A stretch of DNA of 64,000 nt from Cavia porcellus (Eukaryota; Chordata; Mammalia; Rodentia; Caviidae), in assembly GCF_034190915.1 (NCBI RefSeq), contig NW_026947493.1:44696501-44760500 (forward strand), read 5' to 3'. Positions 11,045 through 21,399 of the stretch are shown piece after piece; within the stretch, counting starts at the first letter, position 1; the number at the start of each line of letters is the position of its first letter. The position numbers and the translations under genes were made by a program. The notes beneath the pieces were generated by a model that worked only from the letters and a program-made list of their open reading frames with translations, had not been told where the DNA came from and searched no databases.

Positions 11045-12186
11045 CTAAGTGTTTCTAAACTGTCTTTCAATATTCTTTGCATGGTTATGCTTGGTGATGA
11101 TGAAGTTCTTCAGCTGTTCTTTGTCATGGATGTATCTTATTTCTCCATCCATTTTGAAGGACAGTTTTTCAGGGTACATCAGTCTAGGTTGGAAATCATT
11201 TTCTTTTAGGATCTGAAATACTTCACTCCATCCTCTTCTTGACTTTATTGTTTGTGCTGAGAAGTCTGCTGTGATTCTGATAAGTTTTCCTTTATAGGGA
11301 TTTGTCTTTTCTCTGACAGCTTTTAATATTCTATTCTTATGTTGAATTTCTGGGATGGTGATTATTGTATGTCTGGGTATAGTTTTATTTTGATTATGGG
11401 TATTTGGAGTTCTATATGCTTCACTGATCCTAATGTCAGTTTCCAATCTCATGTTTGGGAAATTTTCAGCTATTTCTTCTCTAAATATCCTCTTGACATT
11501 CTTTATGTTGTCCCCTTCTTTTTCATTTTTCTGTATCAATATTACATTGTTTTTCTTTACATCATCTTGCAGCTGTTGAATTGTTATTCCCTGATTCCTT
11601 GTTATTTTTAAAAGATCTTTCCTTTCATGTTCACTAGATGCAAGCTTCTCTTCAAGGTTTGAAAGTCTATCTTCACTTTCATTGAGGCGGTTTTTACAAC
11701 TTTCAATGGAATTTTTGATTTCCTGTATATTTCTTTGAATCTACTTCATGTATCCTGTTTGTTTCTTATTTTTTCATCCAGGGATTCTACCTTTTTGTTA
11801 TTATTATTATTATTTTTGTCTTTATCCTTTTTATCGGTACCAGGGATCGAACTCATGATTGCCTGCTTGCAAGGCAGGTGCTTATGCTGCCTAGCTAAAT
11901 ATCCAGCCCCTACCTTTTTGTTTAGTTCCTCCAATTTTTTAATTGTGTCTTCTTTAGATATATTCAGCATCTCTTTCATTTCTTTTATCATTTCTTCTTT
12001 TACCTGGGAGATTATTTTTAGTTTGAATTCCTTTAAAACTTCTCAGAGTTGCTTCTTTATTTCAGTTGCTATTATTTCAGGTATGTCAGGTGTATGGCAT
12101 GTATTTTGTTCTAGGTACATAGCTCCTAAGGTTTCTTGGGATGAGCTGCAGGTTTGAGACTATAATTTGGTCTTTTGTTTTGTCAT
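11045..12186 (-). pseudogene. L1-A ORF1 remnant with SINE insertion
   Basis: A dead copy of ORF1, which in working L1s encodes an RNA-binding trimeric chaperone of the L1 ribonucleoprotein. The RRM and C-terminal domain are intact in one frame at 11045-11539 (PRHTIITIPEIQHKNRILKA, REKTNPYKGK, FQPRLMYPEKLSF, GEIRY). The upstream coiled-coil is interrupted by a SINE at 11800-11910. The start used is the ATG complementary to 12184-12186 (MTKQKTK), but an in-frame stop follows a few codons later. Without the SINE the length is about 340 codons, normal for ORF1. Confidence 0.88.
11800..11910 (-). mobile_element. ID-like SINE inside L1-A ORF1
   Basis: An antisense tRNA-Ala-derived SINE. The plus strand shows the complement of box B (gggatcgaactcatga), of the anticodon arm (cctgcttgcaaggcagg) and of box A (gctgcctagctaaat). 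It is flanked by a perfect 12-bp target duplication, tacctttttgtt, at 11788-11799 and 11911-11922. It breaks the ORF1 coiled-coil and is therefore younger than L1-A. Confidence 0.92.
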
Positions 12187-12640
12187 TTTCCTCTGTTTCT
12201 GTGTTTCAAGTGTTATTCCCCAGGCTCCCCCAGGGCCTGTTGAAAATTGTCTTCTATGTACTCAGCTTCTGGGACTCTGGTCTCCCAGTTCCCAGGATTG
12301 AGAGAGGGTCACTGGGAGTGGGACAGGCTGGCTCAAGACCCGCCAAGCTGGTCCAGTGCAGCAGGAAATTGTGAAATTTCCTGTGCGGGGCCAAATGAGG
12401 ATCCCACACTAGTTGGACTTGGGGTATGGTGCGGGGACACTCATCCCAGGCTGCCCAGCCTATGTAACCGATGACACTGGCAGGCCTGGAACTCTAGAGT
12501 CTCCCAAGGATGGCAGGGAGCAGGATGGCCAGTGCAGGCCGGCTTAAGACTGGCAGAGCTGGTGCAATGCAACAGCAATCCACGAAGTTCCCTCAAGCTC
12601 TGATTTTTGATATCAGAATAAAGTTAATTTTCCTCACTTA
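12187..12640 (-). promoter_or_regulatory. L1-A 5' UTR with monomer-like repeats
   Basis: GC-richer than its surroundings. The block beginning 'ggctcaagacccgccaagct' near 12330 recurs in diverged form as 'ggcttaagactggcagagct' at 12541, an offset of about 211 bp. In rodent L1s such monomers carry the internal RNA polymerase II promoter; that role is inferred here. Confidence 0.65.
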
Positions 12641-12659
12641 AGGTAGCTTTGTAACTTTC

Positions 12660-12774
12660 TTTTTTTAAAATTTTTTTTGTCTTTTTCTTTTTTTATCAGT
12701 ACCAGGGATCAAACTCATGACCACATACTTGCAAGGCAGGCAATTATGCCACTGAGCTAATTCCCAAGCCCCTA
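12660..12774 (-). mobile_element. ID-like SINE, antisense
   Basis: A T-rich tail complement, then accagggatcaaactcatga, cttgcaaggcagg and a ccactgagctaat segment, ending in cccaagcccc. The flanks tttgtaactttc (12648-12659) and tttgtaattttc (12777-12788) form a 12-bp target duplication with one mismatch. Confidence 0.88.
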
Positions 12775-12789
12775 GATTTGTAATTTTCA

Positions 12790-13097
12790 ATCTGAATTCA
12801 GTTCAAACTATATGAAACTTATTTGTTCAAAATATAAATATGCATAGAACTTTACACATTTTTAAAAAGTAATAGTTGAAAAATTCCAGAAAAAACGGCT
12901 TAAGAGAGATGTCACCATTTCCCCAGGTATCACTGCTTGGGAGTTAGATGACACACATCTCTCCCCCCAACCTTTAATATAAGCTCTCACAAAAACAGAT
13001 TATAGGATCTTCATGAAATGAAATGAAGAGTCTTTGGCCAGCAAATAAGATGAGTATCTGCCATCAAAGTTTCAATTTTATCAAAAAATATAATATT
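12790..13097. other. AT-rich intergenic DNA
   Basis: I see nothing recognisable in this stretch. Confidence 0.5.
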
Positions 13098-13540
13098 GTA
13101 TTAGTTCTTCACTGCTAAACAAAATACTTACAGTTAGGTACTTATTTTTTCTTTATAAAGTAGGCAACATCTTATTTTATTTTATACCACTGGGGAAAAG
13201 AAGTTTATTTAGCTCACATATTTGAAACTGGAAGACCAATTAATTAATCAGACAGCCCCATTAGTTTGGTCTCTAGTGAGATCTCCAGAGGATACATCAC
13301 ATCATGACAAATGACATCATGCTGAGTGTAGGCTAGAGAAAGAGATCACATGCAAGTCAGGAAGCCAGAGAGCAGGAGAGGCCAGTCTCACTTCTGTACA
13401 ATAATTCACTCTTGTTGGAATCAACTGAAGTTCTATGAGAACTATTTCCATCTCTTCAGAGGACCGCAACCCTAATAACCTAACTAATTCATTAGCCTCC
13501 ACCCTGAAGAGGCTGTGCCACTTCAACTATGCCATCCTCC
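13098..13540 (-). mobile_element. Decayed MaLR-like LTR, antisense
   Basis: It begins 'tgtattagttcttcactgct' and later shows 'gaagtttatttagctcacat', a 'catcatgacaaatgac' segment and long polypurine stretches, the order of antisense MaLR LTRs. The similarity is weak and the ends are approximate. Confidence 0.5.
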
Positions 13541-14193
13541 CCCAATCTGTATCCTTTGCATTTTCCTCTGAGAGATAGGATCACTTGCATTCTCTTTTGT
13601 AGATATTTGTTCCCATTTAAACTCCCAGGGTTATCTGTCCTATCAGCTCTCATCTTACGTTTCTAATTTATGTAATCTGTAACCTATTCAGATGTAACCA
13701 TTCTGACCTTATTTATAATGGCTTGTCAAACATCATATGGTTTTGGACTTGGAGTGCTGGTTTAAAATTAGTGAAAAATATTAATGTTTCATGGGAAAGT
13801 GGACTATGAATTCCAGGTTGCTTAAAGTTAGTAATTTAGAAGAGCTAACTGCCTCCAGCAGAGGGATTGAGGCAGGAAATCCAAGGCAGTCATCTGAGGT
13901 CACAGTGACAGTTGTGGAAGACTGTGATGTTTGCAGATGGTGCCTTGATGGATGTGCCCTCACTGTCAGGTGTAAGTAGCATGGGTACTGGACCATGGGT
14001 GAGTTTCCCTGTTCATTCCCCTCATGTCTGGAGACACAAGAAAATACTTTTTGTGTCTCACAACAGTGGTATAGATGCCCTGAAACTAGTTATGGAGTGG
14101 AATTTCTAGCATTTTAGATTTTCTCTTGTAGACCATCACAAGTTTCAGGAGACTATATATTCATTCATTTACACATTCATTGTTATTATACTT
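13541..14193. other. Unique-looking intergenic DNA
   Basis: This is slightly less AT-rich than its surroundings at 13780-14110. Short open frames overlap on both strands, with no recognisable domain or splice structure. Confidence 0.45.
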
Positions 14194-14283
14194 GTTTTTT
14201 TTTTTTTTTTGTGGTTGTTGTTGTTTGTTTGTTTTTTTGTACTGGGGAATTGAACTCAACACCTGCCAGGCAGGCACTTTATT
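14194..14283 (-). mobile_element. Truncated ID-like SINE, antisense
   Basis: A T/G-rich tail complement followed by 'gtactggggaattgaactca' and 'cacctgccaggcaggcac', the box B and anticodon-arm part. The element stops before box A, so it is 5'-truncated. Confidence 0.8.
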
Positions 14284-14285
14284 AG

Positions 14286-16100
14286 ACTTTTTGAGATGAA
14301 GAACATTATTTTCTGACTGAATGGAAAAATGAGATGAAAATAGGTAAAAAAAAAAAAAAAATCAAGGCTTCATTAGTAGAAATTGATTTTGATTGAATGG
14401 TGATTTCTTTTGGTTGAGAGCAAATAACCACCTTTCTCAAACATGCAGTGTCAATTTTTTTTGCCAGCAGAGCCTGGCTAGGGCAGCCTAAATAGGCAAA
14501 CTGTGGCTTTAAAAGCATTGAATGTGTTTGTTTTCTTGCTCCTTCCCAAGGGTGGTGGCCTGGGATTGTCTGAAGAGTGCCTCTGGGAAAACTTTGTTTC
14601 CTGGGTGACAGAGCCCAAGTGCCTGACACTTAAAATGCCTTGTGAACACTATTTTACATAAAATCTTCTGTTTCTTGGGAAAACTTTCCTTTTTATTAGC
14701 AGCAATAGCTATGTGTTGTTTATTTTACCTTTGGATGCCTCAGAGCAGAGCAGAGGGAGCAGCAAGAGCTTCAGATTCTGTTTCTTTGTTTATAGTGGGA
14801 CGATTTTGTGTGTTCATTTGGTGGAGTGTGGGTCAAGCTATTCCAGAGCTTTTCCTGAATTTTCTTTCCTTATATTTCATAAAGAATGTTCTGTACTTGC
14901 ACCTATATTCTAAATGAGCATGGCTGATTTCTAAAAATCAGCACGGTGTTGTTTGGGTCAGCTGTAATCAACCAAGGCAAAAATTTAACTTCACAAAAGA
15001 CTGCTACAGATTCAACCTCAGAGAGTGTGTTCCTAGTGTACTATGATACACATATTCTCAATACAATCTTATTTTAGTCCCAAATAAATTTAATCTTTAA
15101 AGAATTTCTTTCTGATTTTTATTTACATTGCCATCTTTTATTATTTTATCCAAAAATCACCAATTGCATCTATTACATCATATCTGGATCTCCATTTATA
15201 TACAAAGATCTAGGGATTCATGTAAAGTGGAATTTAAACATGTGAGAATGCTCCATCTCAATTACAGTGCACATAATGTAAAACATGTTTATTTCTGATT
15301 CAAGACCATAGAGACTGAATATTCAAATTTTCTGTAGAGAAATATTTCATTATTAAGATTTATATGACTTCAAGTACATGTCTATCCATTTTGCAAAGTG
15401 ATCAGAATATGAATTGATGTCTGAACTATATTGCAAAATTTGGGTTAAAAAAAATCTCAATACCAGTGAATTTACTTGAAGAGCTCTCCAGTTTAATAAA
15501 AGACTTGAATGCAAATTCCACCCCTTTGTAGCTTTGTAAATGTCAGTGACTTTGGAGTCTTAGTGTTTTCCGGTACAAAAAAAAAAAAAAAGAAGAAGAA
15601 AAGAAAAGAAATGAAATGAAAAGAAACTAATGGCATGCCTAGAAACACAGGATTAAAATGAGAACTAAATAAAAATTTGTATGAAAGTGCTGAAAGCATA
15701 ACATACCATGACTACGCTATATTAAAATAAGAATTTGTATGAAAGTGCTGAAAGCATGAAGTATCATGAACGTTATATTCAAATAAGTTTTATGAAACTG
15801 CTAAGAGCTATTATTTGATGTGTATATTCTTCAAATAATCAAACACAGGCTTTTTAGCATTATGCTCTACAAGAATTATCTAGTTCTTATATTTTGTGTG
15901 ATATATGCAAACAAAAGCTGATTTCTCATAATACTACTAAATCGCTCAAAAAAATCATTCTTCTTTACTCAGAAAATTTAGCAAATGATTGAGAAATATT
16001 TAGGAGGGGTATATCAGCTTTTTAAAAGACAATTGGTAATGCTATAATTCCGTAGTTTGTGTATTTTTATTGTAGTTTTCTACTCAATTTCATATCAAAT
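14286..16100. other. AT-rich intergenic DNA with a 58-bp tandem repeat
   Basis: No gene is recognised. Poly-A and poly-A/G runs occur near 14347-14362 and 15577-15625. A short tandem repeat is listed separately at 15675-15815. Confidence 0.5.
15675..15815. repeat. 58-bp tandem repeat, about 2.5 copies
   Basis: The phrase 'atttgtatgaaagtgctgaa' followed by 'agcat' starts at 15675 and again at 15733. A diverged third copy ('tatgaaactgctaagagc') lies at 15791. Confidence 0.85.
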
Positions 16101-16390
16101 AAGACCTTTAAAAAGCCATAAGGGATGTTTGTTTTTGAGTTGTTTAAAAGTAATTTTCTGTAACATATATTGTTATCTTCAAAATAGCTGTCTATTCTTC
16201 AGACATTCTGTTTTGTTTGATTTTATTATGTCTAATGGTCTGGACAGCTATTTTGAAGAAAACAAGAATAGCCATTGTTCATTTCCTCTTATCTTATTTT
16301 GAAGTCCTATATTGCTTTCATTGTTCTGTTCTGATTGACTTTATTCTGTCTTATTTTGTTTGGTTTAAGTCTCTGTAAAATAAAAAATCA
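16100..16390 (+). mobile_element. L1 3' UTR fragment with inverted 5' part
   Basis: The right half is a sense-oriented L1 3' UTR module (gacagctattttgaagaaaa at 16243, then 'attttgaagtcctatattgc' and an A-rich end near 16378-16387). The left half carries the antisense version of the same motif (gttatcttcaaaatagctgt at 16172). This forms a 21-bp inverted repeat with one mismatch (16172-16192 against 16243-16263). It looks like a short L1 insertion with an inverted 5' segment. Confidence 0.7.
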
Positions 16391-16575
16391 TAATTTTCTG
16401 TATAAAGAGAGAAATATTTTTAATTTGTTCATAAATGATTTTCTTTTTTAAAAAAATATAGTTTTATATTAGGTATATAATTCAAACACTGAATTCTTGT
16501 TTATCATCATTAAAATATAATTACAAATTAAAAATGAAGAGATATCCTTAGGCATTCTTGGCTAGAAAACTGATT

Positions 16576-16579
<4 letters not shown>

Positions 16580-16639
<60 letters not shown>
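16580..16639. repeat. (TA)n(TG)n microsatellite
   Basis: About 18 TA dinucleotides (16580-16616) pass directly into about 11 TG dinucleotides (16617-16639). Seen directly. Confidence 0.95.
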
Positions 16640-16836
16640 ATAATATAGGATAATTTGGATTCATTTTAAATATAATTGCTAAACTAACATACTATATATT
16701 ATTCCTGTTATAATAAAAGTTAATTATATTTGATTTTCTTAATAAAGGGTTAGTGCCAGTGAAGGTTTTCCATACTTATTTTGAAGTTATGTTTCATTTA
16801 ATTTACTCATTGAATTAATGAACTTATCTATGGCAT

Positions 16837-17655
16837 TGTTCATTTTGTTGCTTCCGCCTAATCCAGTAGTATTCTTCAGCCTGGCTGATCTGATTGTTGT
16901 CATTCATATGCCTTCTGTCCTTGGCAACAGAGTAAAAAGCAACCACTGATTGCTGTCATTGTCTTAGTAAAGTGCTCAGTGTTGTTCCGATCTGGAAATC
17001 AAATTGCTAAACACACTATAACCTTTAGAAAAGACCTGAACAACAGAGTGTTGTACTATAAAGGACCACTAGGATGGATTCCCTTGAAAGAAGAGTATTT
17101 GTCTCCATTTGGCTAAACCTGGCCCTGGCTGCATGTATTGATATGTACAGAGCTGGCTAGGATATTTCTTTACCCCCTCAATTGGCTTTTAGTGATGCAT
17201 ATGGGTCCAGCTGAGGTGCTAATGTGCAGTCTTTGAAGCAATGCTACAGGTCAGTGATGCCCTGCCTTCTGCTTCCTAGCTCTACTGTATGAGCTAGTCT
17301 ACGGGATACTGCTCTATGATCTGAGACTGAGGCTTGAGAAAGAACTCATGATATGTCCAGGCATGAAGGCTAAACACTGGGGCTCACGCACCCCAAACAC
17401 AAGATCCTTTCTCAAGCTGTGCTAATCAGACTGCTCTTTCTGCCTACCTCCCTCTGTATGTTGCAGATGTGCTATTACGCTTCATACCTAGCCCCGATCA
17501 TAGCATTCATGTGCTTCCCGTCATTCTCACAGTCGTACATTCCACTCCCTCTTCACGATTTAATAAAGCCCTGGTTTGCCCTGGGTGGAGTCCTTTATGC
17601 TGGTTGATCATTGTTCTAACTGGATTTAGGATCCCTTTAGCTCCCCACAACTACA
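16837..17655 (+). mobile_element. Possible solo LTR (uncertain)
   Basis: A polyadenylation-like AATAAAGCCCTGGTTTGC stretch at 17563-17580 followed by a short T/G-rich tail resembles the R/U5 part of a retroviral LTR. If the element is bounded by TG at 16837 and CA at 17655, the flanks match a 5-bp duplication, ggcat (16832-16836, 17656-17660). With 819 bp of otherwise unrecognised sequence this match could be chance. Confidence 0.3.
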
Positions 17656-18042
17656 GGCATGTGTTTATTTCTTTATTGTCTTCACAGGTTGCTCTGGAAG
17701 TGGTAAATCGGAATTATGCATTGGAATTCCAAAGCTTTTCTCTGGAATTATAAGTATGGGCTCAACTGGACCAAGATGAGGCCAGTGGACAGTGTTCTCT
17801 ATATTGTACCACACTCAGTATTAGTTCACCTTTACGTAGTGTTCCCTGTTGTCAAGATATCTTCATCAGTCTTTTTGAGTCTTTATTATTCCTGATTTCT
17901 ATGGGATAGGTCACCGTGGTATGGCTTATTTTCTTTTTAAATTAATTTGTCACTAATCTTGCCAAGTATATGGCTTCAACTTTTGCATAAGACAAAGTTT
18001 CAAAACCAGTTCCCAGGATTGATTTTTTTCCTAGTCTAATTT

Positions 18043-18119
18043 TTGTGGGGGGTGGGGGGTACTGTGACCTCGCACTTACCAGGCAAGCACTTGAGATTCT
18101 GAACTAAATCTTTGGCCTG
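18043..18119 (-). mobile_element. Degraded ID-like SINE, antisense
   Basis: A G-rich decayed tail region, then 'actgtgacctcgcacttacc', 'aggcaagcacttgag' and 'gaactaaatctttggcc' match the antisense SINE order with many substitutions and some loss near box B. Confidence 0.65.
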
Positions 18120-20383
18120 TAATTATTCCTTTGTTTTCTCTTATCAGTTCAAACTCCACTGGCATAAAAACAGATTCTGTAATTCTCCTAACCTGAGATG
18201 TTGCTTTCTGCAGTTAAACTATCCATGAATAATGATGGCCCAAAAATATGCAATGGAAATTTCCAGAAATAATTCAGAATTTTAAAACATACACTGTTTT
18301 AAATAGCATGATGAAGTCTCATGCACTCTGTCCTCCCCACAGTGCAAATCATTTCCTTGTCCAGTGTATTTGTGCATTGTGTGCCAAATTATCCTTAATC
18401 AATTTGTAGCATTCTCAGTTATTAGATAGCCTGTTGCAGCATCACATGCTTGTATGCTAAGCTTATTTAGTAGCTTAACACTACATTACAGGGCCTCTGC
18501 CACTCACCCAATCTCATCTTACATCAGCACAAACAGGGTAAACACAGTATAGCACAATAATTTGCAAAGATATCCTAGTCACATAAGTTTTATAACAGTA
18601 AATTGATACAGTTGTTCTTCTTATTACTAGTGTTCTTAATCTCAAATTTCAGATAGACTTTAACTTGGCCATTTTTTCCTTCTTCAACTCTTAGTCCATC
18701 TATAGTTCCTTTATGCTTCCTGTTCAAGTTACTGAAATTCAAATTCAAACTAAAATTCTTTTTTCCAAATCCTCCTATACACTGCTATCAAAATGACACA
18801 TAAGGTCATTTACAAGTCGTATTTGCTCCTTATTACCTTTTGAATTAGAATATTTATGTGGCATTTAACTCCTTCATTCTGTAATCTTCAGCAGGTCTTA
18901 CTTTGGTTTAAATCCTGCTCCCCTACTAATAGGCTATGTTCAAATCAAAGTCAACTGTTGTTTGATGGATATGCTGTGTATTTTCCCATCCTCATCCATC
19001 TAAGCAGGGTCTGAGTCTTAATCATTCTACCTAATATGAGTATAACTATATCTAATGACACAATCTCCATGACATCTTCCTAATTACCCTTAGTCATTTC
19101 TTCCTCTGAATTCATGTGGCTTTGTTTTTTGAGATTTATGCACATACAGACTCTTCTCTTAGATACAGTAGTGCATTTGCCCTAGTAGTGTTACCACACT
19201 GCAAGCTCTTGGAGGATTGGTGGCATTTTTCTTATTTCGGAGCTCCAGTAGCACCTGACCCTGTCATATGCTTTGGTCACTAATCCACAAATGCAGTTTC
19301 TCCAAAAGCATTTTGGAACTCTTGCTATGAATAACCAGCTGTTACATAAATTCTTCCCTTTACTGCTGCTGAATATTTATTTTTGATATTTTATTTTATT
19401 CATATATATTAAACAGAACTATTTTAAGTCACAAGGAAATGGTTCTAGACATTTACTTCAGTAGAAAATGAGATTCAGAAGACACGTTGGGGAGATAGAG
19501 TGGAATTCTAGGCATTTCTGAAACATAAACACTAGAATTTGGTAGAGATTCATAATCTGCTCAAGTTCAAACTCAAAGCCAAGTCAGCACCTATTGTCTT
19601 GGTCTGGACTACAGGAAAGAAGATCTCAGGGAATGTATAACTGAATATTACCATGGGGTTGTTCTTAAGGTTTAACCTGTAAGTGAACTCACTGGGGCTC
19701 AGAAAATGATACCCCAAAATATGATTGTTTGGCATGCTGAGCACTTTCAAATGATGGACATTGGAAAGGAAAAGAAACAGCCCTAGAATTAAAGTTTCTC
19801 CTCCCTCCTGCCCTCTTGTCTCCTGACTCTCATTCTTACCACAAGGGAATTGTAGAATTCAGAATTCTTCTGACCCAACTTGTCTGCTAGATCATAAGAC
19901 CCTCATTCCAAAAGGGGTCTCATACATGAGGAAGAAGAAATTCTATGCAGAGATGCTCAGAAGAATCTAGGTAGACAAGCCTTATTGAATTTCTAGCCTA
20001 TTACGGTTAAATCATAACATTTTTTCCAATTAGATTTCTTCATGCTGCGTTTTCTTCATAAACACTAAAAATAAAAATAATGTCTTAGGGTCTTCACTCT
20101 GAAGGCTTTCCTGCCAAGTAAATTTTGGCCAAATAAATTTGTTATATTTTTCTTTTGTAACCTTATCCTTACAAAAGTGTTGGTTGTGACTCTTACAAGG
20201 CAAGCAAAAGAATTACACCTTTTCAGTCTTCCAAACATACACCTGAACATTGAGGAAATTTGCCATACAGAGCCTCTTCCCAAGGATTAAGGAGCATTAA
20301 CTCCTGAAGAACATGTTTCAACCTCATATGAATGCAGAGAAAGACTTGAAATGACAAATTTGATAATGAAGAGGCAGAAGCCA
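18120..20383. other. AT-rich intergenic DNA
   Basis: Over 2 kb without a recognisable gene or repeat family. All open frames are short. Old decayed repeats cannot be excluded without a library search. Confidence 0.5.
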
Positions 20384-20395
20384 TATAGACATTTT

Positions 20396-21390
20396 TTCAA
20401 TTTTTAAAAAAAAATTTAAATTTTTTTACTGTTAAAGAGGGTAAAATTAAACATAACAAAACAGATCATAAGATAACAATGTAAGAGACATAGATTTCAA
20501 AGCAAGACAACCAGAGATCTTCCCTGCCTATCATATTGTCTCTTGTTTTCTTCCAAATAGTTGTCAATATCTTCACATACAATGAACTCATACAAAACAA
20601 AATAGTATACAACTGATCAGAATAAGATGATGGAAGCATTTTAGGTCTTCAAGACTAGACAATAAGGAAGTCAACAATGGCTACCATCATGTCTCTCTTT
20701 CTCAAAACAGCTGTCCATACCTTCATGTATGTTGAAATTAAACAAAACAAAACAGACAAAAATCACTCTGAACAAAGAAAAATAGTATTGCTGGATTTTA
20801 CATTTTGATAATATGGAATCAGCACTGGGTACCTTAGTATTTCTTTTTCTTCAAAGTAGCTGTTCATGTCATCATACAATATATTATCAATTCTCATAAA
20901 CTTTTTGGAAGTTCTATGTATGCATGAGTCTACATGTATAACTATCTTTTCTGTATTAGAGAGAAAAACAAAACAAAAAAAAAAAACACACACAAAATAA
21001 AACAAATTCTTAGAAAAACATGAAATGAAAAAGCCATATAAACAACACTAGCTAAGAGCCCAGAACACTGACAATGTAGGTCTTCAAAACAAGGTGGTAT
21101 GAACATAACTAGGGTTGTTAGTTTACATAATGATCTTTAAGAGTTCCTCAGATCACTATACAATAATATGCACAATTGTTCCAAACCTATGAATGTTAGC
21201 TATTTTGTTCCAAAAAAAATTACAGTTTGTAGTGCAATCATCTTAGCTACTCTATGTGTGCTTATCATTTTACGTTTTTTATTTTCCTTTCCTTTTTCTT
21301 TTTCTTCATTTTCCCTGAGATACCTTTTCCCTTTAAGCAGATTCTTATTCTCTTGTACTCTTCTTACACTAGGGAGACTATATGGTATTC
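20396..21390 (-). repeat. L1-B 3' UTR, at least three ~150-bp modules
   Basis: The phrase 'cttccaaatagttgtcaata' (about 20551), 'ctcaaaacagctgtccatac' (about 20701) and 'cttcaaagtagctgttcatg' (about 20849) recurs at spacings near 150 bp. Each is followed by a 'cttcatgtatgttg' or 'catcatacaatat' type segment. A further diverged unit lies near 21080. Confidence 0.8.
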
Positions 21391-21399
21391 ATTTACACA

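Larger units (their letters stand above)
6609..12640 (-). mobile_element. L1-A: near full-length LINE-1, inactive
   Basis: An antisense LINE-1 of about 6.0 kb. In sense order it has a 5' UTR (12187-12640), ORF1 (11045-12186, carrying a SINE), ORF2 (about 7190-10994) and a repeated-module 3' UTR down to a T-run at 6610-6616. I found no convincing target duplication, which fits an older insertion or degraded ends. Both ORFs are broken. It shares its subfamily-level architecture with the copies at 20396-26553 and 34121-40023. Confidence 0.9.

Noticed and set aside
11045..11539. Longest open frame (164 codons) as a host gene
   Set aside because: It is the RRM and C-terminal part of LINE-1 ORF1 within L1-A, with no intact upstream frame.
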